NCBI RefSeq assembly: GCF_004011695.2
Contig: NC_082406.1
Span: 744,001-808,000 of the forward strand
Reading direction: 5' to 3'
DNA: 64,000 nt
Source: Ascochyta rabiei
Lineage: Eukaryota; Ascomycota; Dothideomycetes; Pleosporales; Didymellaceae
The notes beneath the pieces are model-generated. The model did no database searches. It worked only from the letters and a program-made list of their open reading frames with translations, and had not been told where the DNA came from. Shown one piece after another: positions 1 to 12,424 of the stretch. Made by a program: the position numbers and the translations under genes. Position 1 is the stretch's first letter, and every line of letters starts with the position of its first letter.

Positions 1-118
1 ATCCAAATTTTCACACAGTTCCTATTTAACAGCCCTCCGGATCCTGTATCAGCACACTACCAACCTATTCGATCAAGTGCCTCGCTATAGGAACACACTC
101 AACACCTCACATACAAAC

Positions 119-1454
119 ATGGACTCCCCAACAGTCGAGCTCCGCTCTGCTCTTGCATCGTGAGTACAGCTTTCTGATTTAAAGAATCTTACTAAGTCGC
201 TCAGACTGTTTGAATGCGGCAAGTACTCAGATCTGACCATTGTCTGTGGAAGCAAAAGATACCCAGTACACCGCGCACTCCTTGCAACTCGCTCGAAATT
301 CTTTGAGGGAGCATGCCGCGGCGGCTTCCAAGAATCGTTAACAGGCGTAATCGACTTGACAGAAGATGATGCTGAAGCTGTCGAGCATATGGTTCATTGT
401 AAGCACAAATTTTCATAGGACCCTGAGGCAGCGCTAATTGACCCTGCCTTAGACCTCTACCACCTGGACTACCTTAACAAGCCCCTGTCACGCCAGAGCT
501 CGCAACGATCGACTCGTCCTGGTTCCCCACCTGCAATGACGTCGCGCTTTTCGAGACCCAATCCACCCAAGAAGCTGAACCTCGCCTTCATGGAAGATCC
601 GCTACTCGCACAAGCGTCCGCAGCCAGCCCGTTGATGCCGCTCACCCCCCCTTCTGAGGAGTCCTTGTTCCAGCCTCTCGATGCTTCGCTGAAGCTTCCC
701 GATACGCCCATGGCCGATCAATTTGCAGACGACCTCATCGAGAGCGTGACCTTAGAGCCTGAGGTCGACGCAGAGAGCGCTCATCTGGTCACCCACGCTA
801 AGGTGTACGCGATTGCAGAGAAGTACGTACTGTCTTTCGTCATGTTTTGCCCCTACCTTTCTGGCTTTATCCACTGGCGTGGCTGGCTTGCGATCGCAAA
901 ATTTTTGTTGTGCTGCGTCGCGCCGCGTTGCGTATCACGGTGGAAACTCTCCGACACTCCGCGACGTGCGTCACCCGCATGATCAGAGTGCCAATCGTGA
1001 GCCGCTAGGCACCTGTCGACCCCGCCGCACCCCAGCACTTGCTCTTTGGCTGTGCCATTGCCCAATCATTGTTTCCATCATCTCGATCCATCGAGTTGCG
1101 CATCTAGAGCGGACTGTGTCACTTTCCTGCAACCACTCACGGATCTCTGCCGAAGACATCCAGGCTAACTTGCATTACAGATACGGCATTGCTGGTCTAA
1201 AATCCCTCGCGCGCAGCAAGTTCTCCTATCAGATCTCCACGCATTTGGAAAGCCCTGAGTTTGCAGACGCCTGCCAAGAGGCTTATGAGACAACCTTCCA
1301 CACCGATCGCGGCCTGCGGGACGTTATCATCCAAACCTTCCGCGCCAACCCCGATTTATCCATGCGTGCAGACGTCGAAACGATGGTCCGCGAGACATCA
1401 TGTCTCGCCTTCGAGCTCTTCCGCATGGCCAGCGGTCTTCCCGTCTCGTCATGA
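119..1454 (+). CDS. BTB/POZ-domain protein
   Basis: A 292-residue BTB (POZ) protein in four exons: 119-159, 205-398, 453-822 and 1181-1454. The junctions restore one frame, and the exons sum to 879 nt. Residues about 15-80 carry the fungal BTB core: YSDLTIVCGSKRYPVHRALL, then TRSKFFEGACRGGFQES and IDLTEDDAEAVEHMVHYLY. A Pro/Ser-rich linker follows in exon 3, and exon 4 carries a BACK-like helical tail (YGIAGLKSLARSKFSY). BTB domains dimerise, and many act as adaptors for Cul3 ubiquitin ligases. In fungi most such proteins have no assigned role, so no substrate is proposed here. The last intron (823-1180, 358 bp) is unusually long for this genome. Its donor GTACGT at 823 is the only one that keeps the frame into KYGIAGLK. 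The start is the first ATG before the BTB core. Confidence 0.9.
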
Positions 1455-2157
1455 AGATTGCGCCGATCCGGCTTACCAAAGTAAGCATGGCTCTTGTAAT
1501 ATCTTGACTGTCCAGTCACTACAGCCATCGAGATCGAATCTACGATCCACTTGATGCATCTCATGCCAGTCATGGCCAGACCACGTCTGTATGGCGTCAA
1601 AGCAACACCAGCGACGTTATGTTGTACCACCACTCACACGTACGCCTGCGGTTGAACCGTGCTGATCGCAGACTTTCGCTGCTTTAGCAGCCGATGAGGG
1701 CTGTTCACGCACATGGCCCTGCATCAGTCGGCATCAAGCCTAGATTAAAGGTGAAATTGCTTTGTAGCAGTTCTGTCAACCTCTCTTGGTTCGCGCACTT
1801 TCCATTCACAAAGTTGCACGGTCGCTGCAGGTGTGTACTACCCAACTAGACTTTCTTATTTAGCGACAGCAGTTTGTTAAATTAGACCATTTGCTCAACA
1901 CTGAACTCGAATAAAACAAATCCTGTTCGTATCTTGATCATCTCGTTTGCCGGTCCTTCCACACAGCACACGTCTCAAACTACCCTACTTCACCCCCATG
2001 GATTTTCGGTAGAAATAGGGCTTTCCATCTATCCATCCTTCTCAATCAAACTGCGCAGACCCTTTTCTCAACACTTGATGCGCAATACTCGACGCATGAT
2101 GCATGAACATCAAACCCCACGAAGAAACCCCACTTCTCTACATCATCCCCGCACAGT
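1455..2157. other. Intergenic, no gene seen
   Basis: This is the 3' flank of the BTB gene up to the target duplication of the LTR element. Short open frames on both strands have no recognisable protein character. Base composition is normal until the LTR begins, so the transposon edge is sharp. Confidence 0.5.
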
Positions 2158-2162
2158 CTACC
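2158..2162. repeat. Target-site duplication CTACC, left copy
   Basis: CTACC directly precedes the left LTR and matches 18195-18199, which directly follows the right LTR. Five base pairs is the usual length for Ty3/gypsy integrases. Confidence 0.9.
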
Positions 2163-2417
2163 TGTAAGGCAGACTTCACAAGCATAAAAGTAGCGATCTG
2201 GTGAACTGATAGATTCAAAAGAGGAGTGAACAAAATAGCAGACCGCGAGCTACAAGAGGGCGGAGAGAGAGGCCTACTTATAGTAGTAAGGCCTATACTC
2301 TCTGTAAGTAAAAGTAAAAGTAAGTAAAGGAAGGTTCTACTAGGTTTAATAGAATCTGCTAGTAGGTTATAACACATACTAGTAGGTTACTATCTTACCT
2401 TAGTAGAAGTCCTAACA
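2163..2417 (-). repeat. Left LTR of the gypsy element (3' LTR in coding sense)
   Basis: The 255-bp repeat begins TGTAAGGCAG and ends CTAACA on the plus strand. It aligns without gaps to 17940-18194. By hand count they differ at about 27 sites, all transitions. This copy keeps C/G at the differing sites up to about 2262 and carries T/A at the sites from about 2290 onward. Confidence 0.93.
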
Positions 2418-3499
2418 CATGCCCCTTCTTATAAATAGCAAAGTCTCTTAAGCTAAAGTCTGTGTATAAGTAACTGTAAGAGTCTAATACTAACAGTTTT
2501 TTAAGTAAGAGTAAAAGAAAAATAAAGGAAAAGAGGATATAGAAATCCTATATATTAACCTATTAGTAGTTAGAGTATAATTAAGGTATATACCTTTAGT
2601 AGTATTATACAGGTCTCTCTAAATCCTTATATAAAAAAATAACCTTTAAGATTTTTTCTACTATATAAACCCTATAACATAAAAATTATACCCTTTTCTA
2701 TTTAGAGCTTATATAAGAGAGTAGTATAAAGAGATTTATTAATTTATTAGAGCTATATTTATCCTTAACTTTAAGGTTAACCTTTATTAATAGTTAATTA
2801 CTAAACTATAGCAGCCTAAGGGCAAGCTTAAGCAGGTCTAGATTATATTTAGTATGTCTTTAGGCGTGTTTTTAACCTATAAAGGAGCCTATTAAAAGTA
2901 GCCTAATATTCTATTAAGTAATATATCTGCTTTTTGTTAGCCTATCTTATTTTAACTAGATTTATTAAGATTGCTAAACTGGCTGTTATTAAAGGTGTCT
3001 TCTAGGCAAGGCTCCTAGTCTGTTAGCATTTAGAGTGCTAGTAGAACTAGTTTATTAGGATTATTATAGTAAAACAAGAAAGCGTTGTAGTAGTTAAGAT
3101 GTTACTTAGCAGGTTCCTAGGTAGTTTTAGGGTTATTAGACTATTTAACAAGGTATTCCTATATACTGTATTGCTTTCTGTAATTAAGAAATAAGTTAAT
3201 GTATAATTCTTAAGAGACTAAACCCTAGTTATTAGTAACCTCTATAGGTGTTATTAAGGTAGTGCTTAATCTAGTAGGTTGTCTTAGCTTATTTCCCTAA
3301 GCAAGTTAGGGTAAAATACTAGAAATATGCCTTTTAATATTATATCTGTAGGTAGGTCTAGTTTGTATACAGCTCTATTGTGTATAACATAAGTAACTAA
3401 GTATAGCCTAGTATACTTATAGTCTAGTTTTTTTTAAAGGCTAGGTAGTATTCTAGTTGCGTGTAGAAACCTAAATAAGGTTGCTAACTACGTATTTTA

Positions 3500-6400
3500 G
3501 AGTCTGTTAGCAATAAGCATTAGCTTAGGCCTATTATTCTTATTATGCCTAGGTAGGCTAAATCTTTAGATATTCTAGAAGGTTAGTATAGGTGTAGAGT
3601 AACTTATTAGCGCGCAAGATTTAGTCTTTAGCTTCTTTTAATAATAGTTCTATTTAGGTATAGTCTTTACTAGGGTGTATACTACTATAAGGATAGTACC
3701 TAAGATCTATAAAGAAAGATATAAGTCTAGTAGATATATTAACAGTGTTATTAGCTTAAAACATAGTAAGATACAGCTATAAAGCCTGATTATTTTATAT
3801 ATAGTTAATATACTTCCGCAAATAGATTTTAAGGCTTTAATTAGCTTATTTAGTTTAACTATTAGTTTATAGATAATAAGAAGTTAATAGCTTAGCTAAG
3901 ACTTAAAGGCGTTTATAAACCTATTTCTAGAATTTGTTTATAAAGGAAGTACCTTAATTAGATATAATAGTACGTAGAAGTCTATAGAGGCAAAAGTTTT
4001 CTATAAAGTAGTAAGCAAATTTATTAAAGAGTTGCTAACTAATAGAAAGAAATTTTACTGCTTAGTAAGATAGTCTACTATAATAAGCAGGTTTGTGTAT
4101 AATTAGCTGTTAAGAGATAAAGCTAGTAAATCTTAAATATAGTCTACAGAGATATCTAACTACCTAGCATTAGGGATTAGTAGGGGTTTAAGGAAACTGT
4201 TATAGGCTTCCTAGAAAGGCCTTACACATTTACACACTACGCAAGCTTAGTAATATTTTTTAATAGACTAAGGCATACTAGGCTAATAGTAGCGCCTAAT
4301 TATTAGATATAAAGTAGCTTTAGGACCTTTATAGCCTATAATCTTGTAGTTATAGCATAAGTTAAATATCTAGTATTATAATTATACATTAAGGGGTATA
4401 TAGAGCTAAGTCTTGTCTAGGAATAGGCGTCTAGAGGAGCCTTTACTAATAGTGTAATAGTTAGCAAGGGAGATATAGTAGCTGTTTTTGCAGAACTAGA
4501 AGCTTAGTTTGTAGTTATTTTTATCTAAGGTAGAAAAGATTTTCTATATAGCTATATTAGTTATATTAGTTATATATACGTTAGTAAGTATATCTTTAGT
4601 AGATTAGGGATCTTCTAGATATAGTAGTAAATCTAGTAGCAATATCCTATAAACATTGTCTATTAGGTTAAAGTTATCTTCTAAGTTATTAGGCTCTGCT
4701 AAGGGTGTCTAAGTAGCGCAGAACTTTATTATTGCCTAAACTTCTAGTAAGATAAATTGAGGTTGTTTGCTAGTAGTAAGGGAGAGAGCCTATAGAGTAG
4801 TTTATATTATAGGCGTAACTTCTAGGTCTAGGTTATATAGTCCTAGGATAATTTAGTGTATATCTAATAACTATATATCTTATTTATCCCTAGGGATGTC
4901 CTAAGGACGTTAGCTTAATATATCTACTTTACTATTTATAGGTCTAGGTGCGTATATTATTTTAAAATTAAACTAAGAAAGAAATAGTAACTATTAAGCT
5001 TAGTGTTAGTTAAGCTTCTTAGTCTTTATAAAGGTTTCTAGGTTCTTATAATCTATTATTACCTATATTATATAAGGGGAGCCTATAAGTTCTAGTTCCT
5101 ATTCTTTAAAGGCTTAAATAATAGCTATAAGTTCTATAACATAGATGTTATAATTACATTCTATAGATAAGTGTTTTTTTAAGAAGAACGTAATAGGTTG
5201 CAGGTTACCTTTTTAATTCTGTTGCTTTATAATTCCTCCTGTAGCCTAGCTAGAGGAATTAGTACAAATAACAACTAGTTAAATAAGATTAAAGTGTTAG
5301 AGTATAATATCTAGTTAGAAGGCGCTTTTTAAGGCATAAAAGGCGTCTTTGTAGGCTTAGGTAGGCTTAAAGTCTTAGTACTAGACAGAACGTTAGATTA
5401 CTAAGGGATCTTTCTTAGAAGGTCTAGAAACAACAGTAGATTTAATAGCTTATGTTAAGGGGAGAGTAATTAATAAGTACCCTTTAATAAAATATTAATA
5501 GAATCTAGTAAAACCTAGAAAGGAGAGAATGTTAGGTACTGTCTTAGGCATCTCCTAATCTTAGACAGCTTTAATTTCATTAGGGTCTATTTATACGCTG
5601 TTGTTAGTAATAATTATACCTAGAAACTTAACACGTTCCTTATAGAATTTAGATTTCTTTAGATCTATGTAAAATCCTTAATCTTCAAGTCTGCTAAGAA
5701 CTTTCTTAACGTGTTCCTTATGTTTAGCTAGGGAGTTAGAAAAGACTAGGATATTATCTAAATATGCTGTGCAGAATTAATTAAGGTATTAAAATAATAA
5801 GTTATTAATTACCTGCTAAAAAGTTACTAGGGCGTTATATAGTCTAAAGGGTATAACTTTGTACTAGTATATACCTTTTTATGTAGAAAATGCTGTAAGC
5901 TATTCTAAGCTAGGCTTTATCTAAATTCTATAAAAGGCATAAATAATATTAAATTTTAAGAATATAGTTGCCTAGTTAAGTTATGCTATAGTTTTGCAGA
6001 AAAATAGAATAGGGTATTAGTCCTTAATAGTAGCGTTGTTAAGCTCCTAGTAATCCACACAGACTTGCAGGCCCCCCTTAGGTTTAGCAATAATAAGCAG
6101 GTTATTTTAAGCAGGGGAGTTGCAGCGTTTAATAAAACCTTATGCCTTATTTTCCTTAATATAGTGTTTAATAGCTTCTATTTACTGTCTAGAGAAAGGT
6201 TAAAGGCAATAATTAGGAGGGTTTGTACCTAGTTTAAGCTTTATCTTATAGTTAAAGTTACTATAGTTAGGGAGAGTTTTAGCAGCTTCCCTATTAAATG
6301 TTAGAATAAAGTTAGCGTATTCCTTTAGTTCTTTAGAGGTAAGTAAGTTAGAAAGGGGCAGGTTCTAACTTAGTTAGAAGAATTTGTTAAAATTAGCATC

Positions 6401-7340
6401 TGCTAAAGCGTGTCTAGTAGTTATAACTTAAAGTCTTTATAGTAAGATAAGAGAGTAATTAGTATGTTTTCTATATAGCCTTGCTATAGAAGCTAATATA
6501 ATATAGATATTATATACCCTTTATACTGTATAAGCATAAGGTAATCTAGAAAGCATAGATTTAGGTTAAGTAGATTGCCCTTTATAGTAGTTGCTGGAAC
6601 TAGGTTTTAATAGTAGTAGGGGCTTAGCATCTAGCAGGGAACCTTTACAAAGTAGGGCAGGGGTTTAAGTAGTTAAGTTGCAGTGCTGTAAGCAATACTT
6701 GTCTGCAAAGGTAATAGAGCAGTTTTACTAGGAAATAGTAGGGTTATAAATAGCCCTCTTCCTAAATCTAAGAATTAGGTAAAAAAATCTATAATTGTTT
6801 ATAATATAGGCGCTAGTACGCTTAAGGTGTAAGTTAATTTTAAGGTAAAACTCTACTTAATATGTAATAGTTTCTGCAGGTTTGCTGTTATATCCTTAAC
6901 AGATAATAGGTATTATTAGGGGAATAAGCTAAAGGGCGCCTGTTTTCTTTAAGAAGGTATTAGAGATAAAGCTAGCATTAGCGCTATTGTCTGCTAGTGT
7001 GCAGACACTGTAAGGGGCGTTTTTATTACAGCCTAAGGAAGCCTAGAAAGCTAATTAGCTGCCTGTCTAAACAGGTTTCTTAGTAGTTATCTAGGTGGTA
7101 TTAACCTAATAAATAATTAAGCTAGCCTTAGTAGTGTCTAAATAGGGTATAAAAGGGTTAAAAGAGCGCACTTGTTAGGAAACAGTCCTTAGATAGTAAC
7201 TATTATCTAAGGTACCTAGTTTTCTAAATTAGAGGCGTATTTGTCTAAGGAGTTAAATTTATTGTCTTTACTGTCTAATAGTGGGAATTAGTCTGTAGAG
7301 ATATGTTAGTTTGTAGTAGAGTCCTTAGGTGCAGCTGCTG
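3500..7340 (-). pseudogene. Decayed gypsy pol: reverse transcriptase, RNase H, integrase
   Basis: Conceptual reading of the minus strand gives the gypsy pol order. Reverse transcriptase is clear. Positions 6051-6090 read KPKGGLQVCVDY, and 5731-5766 read AYLDNILVFSNS, the catalytic YLDD with its second Asp changed to Asn. Between them a PFRLYNALVTFQ stretch matches the usual PFGLCNAPATFQ. RNase H remains are seen near 5100-5200 ([11 protein letters not shown], then IELIAII). Integrase follows: a Cys pair ACVVCKC near 4230-4250 from the HHCC finger, then a core starting DISVDY near 4150. The stretch from 3500 to 2431 has no readable domain. Stops fall all through the frames, mostly TAG and TAA. 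This is a relic and makes no protein. Confidence 0.85.
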
Positions 7341-7348
7341 GTGCAGCG
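7341..7348. repeat. hAT target-site duplication, left copy
   Basis: GTGCAGCG here is identical to 15136-15143. It lies within the former gag-pol coding region of the gypsy element. Confidence 0.88.
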
Positions 7349-7350
7349 TA

Positions 7351-7600
7351 CGGTGGCAAAAGGGTAGGGGTTGGGTAGGGGTAGGGTACATCAGGTGATG
7401 TACCCCTACCGTACCCTACCCCTACCTACGCTAATTCTATGCTAAGAGGGTAGGGGTAGGGTAGGGTCTATATAGGGTAGGAGTAGGGGTAGGGTAGGGT
7501 CTATATAGGGTAGGGGTAGAGGTAGGGTAGAGTCTATATAGGGTAGAGGTACAGGTAGGGTAGGGTCTACATAGAGTAGGGGTAGGGGTTAGGTATATTA
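7351..7600. repeat. Left subterminal GGGTAGGGG array of the hAT
   Basis: Degenerate units of GGGTAGGGGTAGGG are interleaved about every 35 bp with GGGTCTATATAGGG (four copies from about 7465 to 7580, the last as CTACATAG). The unit resembles but is not a TTAGGG telomere repeat. Such arrays near hAT ends are commonly transposase-binding sites, which is inference here. Confidence 0.8.
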
Positions 7601-8324
7601 CGTGACTACACATCTATCCTAATAAAGCCTTTTTTATTTAAATATTTTAGTTATTAAGCTTTAAATATTATTACAGATAATTATTATATATAGGTATGTT
7701 TATTTATTAGCAGTATATATTATATAAACATTCTATAAAACCCTAGTTCTCTCTTTTTCCCTTCTTATAATATATAATTATTTAGTAGAAGGCACTAATA
7801 AGCCTTTAGTAGTATTGCTTTATAAGAGCTATATTCTTTACCTAAATAGTAACTTACTTTGTATAGATAGCGTTTATATTTATATCTTTAAATATTAGTT
7901 TTATATTCTTCTATAAGAAACTAACATATACCTTTAAAGACACTAATAAGGAAAGACTTAGCAGACTCCTAAAGAGCCTCTAGAGCGCTAGCCTAGAACT
8001 AAAGATTATTCCTTAGTTAAAGAGTAACTTCCTAAACTATGTATAAGAATAGCATCTTAAGTATTAACAATTTAGTTAACCTCTAGTATTAACAGATATT
8101 GCGTAGTGTAACTACTACCTTAGTATTAGTTATTAAATATAATAATAGAATATAATAATATACTGCTAGCCTTATAATGGTACCTGCGCTTTAGTAGCAG
8201 AGCAGGCGCCTTACAGGCAGACTTGGCTGCTAAGGGCTTCCTTACTAGCGTGCTGCCAGTTACAGCTAATCCTTAGCTTAGGACAGCCTTATTCCTGCAA
8301 CCTCTAGCTATATTAGTAATTAGG

Positions 8325-8475
8325 TAGTTAGCTGTAATAGTTAGCTGTAATAGTATACTGTAGCAGTAGGCTGTAATAGTAGGCTGTAGTAGTAGGCTGT
8401 AAAAATAAGTATAATAGTAGGTGTAATAGCTTGCAGGCTGTAATAGCTGTAATAGTAGGCTGTAATATTATAGTA
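8325..8475. repeat. Short tandem repeat of GGCTGTAATAGTA type
   Basis: Variants of TAGGCTGTAATAGTAGGCTGTA are repeated in the left part of the hAT. The unit is about 12-13 bp and irregular. No coding sense was found. Confidence 0.6.
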
Positions 8476-8610
8476 CGCCTAGGTTACGCAGCAAAATTGT
8501 AGTAGTATAGCTATTGTAATAGTGTAGTATTATAGTGTAAAAGGTAATAGTAGAGTTTATTAATAGGTTAGTGTAATAACACGTGAAGAGGTCTGTGCAC
8601 TGCTAAAGTC

Positions 8611-9327
8611 TAGGCTGCTGCCTAATGTAAGAAAATCAGAATCTATAGCTAGTAGAAAGTTATTATAACTATTATATACTAGCGTAACTATAATAAAAGC
8701 TTATAATAACTTACAGGTAATATAAATACGCTAAGTATATTCTTTTAGCCTAGGCTATATCTAATTCTAATTTAATTTAATATTAAAAGACGCGTTGCAA
8801 ATGTTTTCTGTTACTTTAGCACTAGCGTTTGTTATTTAAGCGCTAGTAGAGGCTGCTACCTAGCGTAAGAAAACTAAAATCTATTATAGGTAGGGGATTA
8901 TTATAACTATAATGTATAAACAGTAATATAATAAAAAACTATATTAACCTACAAATAGTATAAATACGCTAAGCACATTCTTTTAGCCTAGGCTACGTCT
9001 AATTCTAATATAATTTAATATTATAAGACGCGTTGCAAATGTTTCCTATTACTTTAGCGCTAGCGTTTGTTGGTTAAGTGCTAGTAGAGGCTGCTGCCTA
9101 GCATAAGAAAACTAAAATCTATTATAAGTAGGGATTATTAAAACTATAATACACAAACAGTTATATAATACTAAACTATAATAACTTACAGATTTTATAT
9201 ATTTGCTAAGCGCATTTTTTTAACATAGGTTGCACCTAGCTATAAGCTGTTTTAATATTATTAGAAGGGGTTTTAATGTTTTTTATTATAACAGCGCTAG
9301 CGTTTATTGCTTTTGCGCTAGCAAAAC
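8611..9327. repeat. Three tandem copies of a 238-bp unit in the hAT
   Basis: The marker GGCTGCTGCC (or its variant) starts at 8613, 8851 and 9089, an exact 238-bp period twice. Each unit carries the same ordered landmarks: GTAAGAAAA, a TATTATAACTA stretch, ATAAATACGCTAAG, TTTTAGCCTAGGCTA, GACGCGTTGCAAATGTTT and a final GCGCTAGCGTTT. The third copy is the most diverged. The unit has no open frame and lies between the left array and the transposase. Confidence 0.82.
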
Positions 9328-11639
9328 TAGGACAGGTCAAGCACAGACTAGCTGCTAAAAAGCTTACTACTGCCCTGCTCTTCTATAACACCTTCTATAT
9401 CTATAATACCTTCTATTTATATAATACTACACGTTATTACTACCTCCTATTATAGTTAGCATAATTAATCTTAACACTAATAATATTAAAAAGGAGGAGG
9501 AGGAAGATATACTAACCTTTGCTAGCACTACAGGTACCAGTATACTAGCTAGCTTTACTACTAAGGAGTAGGATTAACTAAATAAGGTAGTTATTATAGC
9601 CTGTTATAACAGTTAGTGCTAATAATACTAGGGTTTCTATTTAAGAGACTATAAGATTAATTAAGTCCTTAATTCTTATAGTTAGATTAGGGCTGTAGGC
9701 TAAAAGACTGGCACAAAAGTCTTATTAAAGGGAGAGCTTAGCGACAGTATCTGCGCAGTTTAATAAAGAAATTAAGCTACCTTACGTAGCAAAGAGAAGG
9801 AAATTATTAATAAGGCAAAGGCTGCTAATTGTGCAGCAAAATACTAGGCTAGGCTAAAGTTAGGTTAAGACTAGTCTTATGCTTTAGCAGATCTTAATGT
9901 TTAAGCTATAATAGTAGCCTAGACTAAAGAAGATATAGATTAGTAACGCTTTAAGTTATCTGCTAGTAGTTAGTTATTACAGCTTCCTATTACAAACATT
10001 TACTAACTAAGAACAGCTAAGTAGCTTAAAAATAAGCTTAAGACTGTTTATAAGAAGTAGAATAATCTTAAGTATAAAATAGATCTTTGCGCACACTAAC
10101 AGGCCCTTAGAAAGTATGCAGAACTTACTTAAAACAGTTCTACTACTAGTTAGACTACTGTAGGCTAAGGTAATAAACAGCTCTTTTCTAATAGCAGCGT
10201 TGTTAAGAAACTGCTCTGCTAAGAGTATTAGCAAGGTCTTTAAAAACCTAAAGATAACACCTTTAAGAGTAAGAAGGAGAAGAAAGAATAGGAGGCCTTC
10301 TGTAATAATATGTTACCTAAGAGCATAGCAGTTACAACTAATAATACCTAGCTGTAAGTTATTATATTATATTATTATATACACTTACTAATTACTACAG
10401 TTAAACTAAACCTCTATCTCTCTTAGATAAAATTAATTAGGATACTAAGCTTGTTAGCTACTACCTATTTATTCTAGCACCTAATAATAATAAGTGTAAG
10501 AAGAAGATTAAAGAGTCTAATTCTAAGCTAGAGGAGTACTATTAATCTATGCCAAATGTGTATAAGACTAATAAGCAATTTTATAAGTTGTTAGCTAAAA
10601 AAGATGTAGAGGAATTAGGATCTAAAGGATCTAACAACAATAATAAGATAGATCTAGATTAGATATAGAGCTAATATTTTAGCTGAAAATAACAGCTAAT
10701 TAACACATACATAGCCTCTTTTGCAAAATCTACTAATTTCTATTTAATTTATTATTTTGTATCTCTACCTAATTAGAAACTTACTTAAGATATCTAAGCT
10801 AACCCTAAGAAAATAGTAAAACAACTAGTTCCTAGCACTAAATATAACAATCTTACTGTTAGGGCTTAGGCTTGCCCTAGGCAGTTTGTTAAAAAGTTTT
10901 TCTATTATCTTATTACCTTAGGATTAAATATCTATATTTGTTACGTCTACATATAACATATATGTTATTACTACTAGTAGATACACCTTCTACTCTACCT
11001 AAGCTTCTTCTATCTATTACTTTCTCTGCTACACAACTTGTTAAAGGGGCGTTTCTAAAACAATTATATCTTATTAAACAGCCAGTATCCCTAGACCCTA
11101 ATACTAGTAATAGTAAGGAAACTATTATAGCATAGGATTAGTAGTAGACAACTATATTATAGGGAAGCAATTCTGCTTCTAAAAAGCTATATTAGGATGC
11201 ACTAACTTGCTTAGGCTAGATCTAGAGTAGATATAGCAAAGCCTCTTAGGTATAAGATAGCTATCTATACGTATACTGTTATAACTATAGGTTAGTTCTT
11301 TAGCATCTAGTTATAAAAGGCTATAGGACTAAGCATCTTGTCTAACACCTTAGTTTACAAGCCTGCAGACAAATTAAGAATCCTGCTTATACTTTATTAA
11401 ACCTCCTATTATATCTATACACTGCCTGCCAGTAAAACAAAAACTAGTTTTCTTCTAATCCTGCATACTCTACTTTAGCCTTTAAAACAGAGCTTATATA
11501 ATTAGTTGTTAATAACAACCTCTTATTTTAAATAATTAAACAGCTGTTATTCTAACAATTAATCTACTTCCTAAGGCTAGAAGCTGTAATAACTACCTGT
11601 TATATATTTAGCTAGATGTTCTAGAGCTAATTTAAGGCT

Positions 11640-12020
11640 GCCAAACACGCTCTTCTCTAGGATCTTAGTTCTAGTACTAAATTGTCAATTATATTAGATG
11701 CCTAGACTATAAGTAATCACCTTAGCTTTCTAGCTATTAAAGGTTACTATATAAACAAGAGCTAGAAATTATAAGAAGTCCTTTTAGACTTTATTCCTAT
11801 ACAGAGAAAACATACAGGATCCTCTATAGCACAGTGAGTTCTTTAACTTCTTTAGGAAACTAAAACTACAAAATAACTACTTGCTATTACTTATAATAAT
11901 GCTAGTAATAACAGTGCATTATTACAGACCTTAGAGAGGTTACTACAGCAGAATAATATTACTTAGGATAGTAGAGAGAGCACTGTTCCTTATCTTGTAT
12001 ATATAATTAACCTTGTTATA
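11640..12020 (+). pseudogene. hAT transposase, catalytic-core fragment
   Basis: Plus-strand reading from 11681 gives LDAWTISNHLSFLAIKG, then SWKLQEVLLDFIPIQRKHTG and LLAITYNNASNN. These match the hAT core pattern (LDGWTS..., a W-L-EVLL-F stretch, HTG, and the TTDNASNN motif with Asp now Asn). Stops and the loss of the Asp fit C-to-T/G-to-A decay. The fragment is cut at 12020 by the pogo-like element. An N-terminal BED finger should lie upstream but cannot be read. Confidence 0.8.
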
Positions 12021-12084
12021 ACATACCCTACAGGCGAGCCGCTCAACAGGCGAGCCGCTCACTTTTGCCAAGCCCCCACCAAAC
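12021..12084. repeat. Left terminal inverted repeat of the pogo-like element
   Basis: It starts ACATACCCTACAGGCGAGCC and contains the unit ACAGGCGAGCCGCTCA twice in tandem, then TTTTGCCAAGCCCCCACCAAAC. It pairs with 13821-13884 with only two mismatches, both transitions (ACATACCCTA against ACGTACCCCA). Confidence 0.92.
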
Positions 12085-12424
12085 TCCACCCTATTATGGC
12101 CCAAAACAACCCAGTTTGGTGCTGCAAAGTGCAGTATGGCCTGTAATACTATTTAGAAACTACTTCTACCTCTTTCTGACACGTTTGCGCGTTGTATCCT
12201 GTCTAATTGCACTGTCCACAGCGTCTTTGGGAGGGCTCACCTCCTTCAGCGCGCACCTGCTTCTTTGCCTTCTTCCCATCACTACGCGCCCTAAACTCCT
12301 TTAGAGTTGTTAATTGCAGGCTATCCTTAACTGTTAGGGTCTCTTCTGCCTAAACTTGCTTTCTTTTATATAATTTTTGTTATATAGCTGCCTTATTAGT
12401 AGCTTAAAGCTAAGTAATCTCCTG

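Noticed and set aside
7351..7600. Internal telomere or chromosome-end scar
   Set aside because: The unit is GGGTAGGGG-like, not TTAGGG, and it forms matched inverted arrays at both ends of a hAT element, so a transposon explanation is better.
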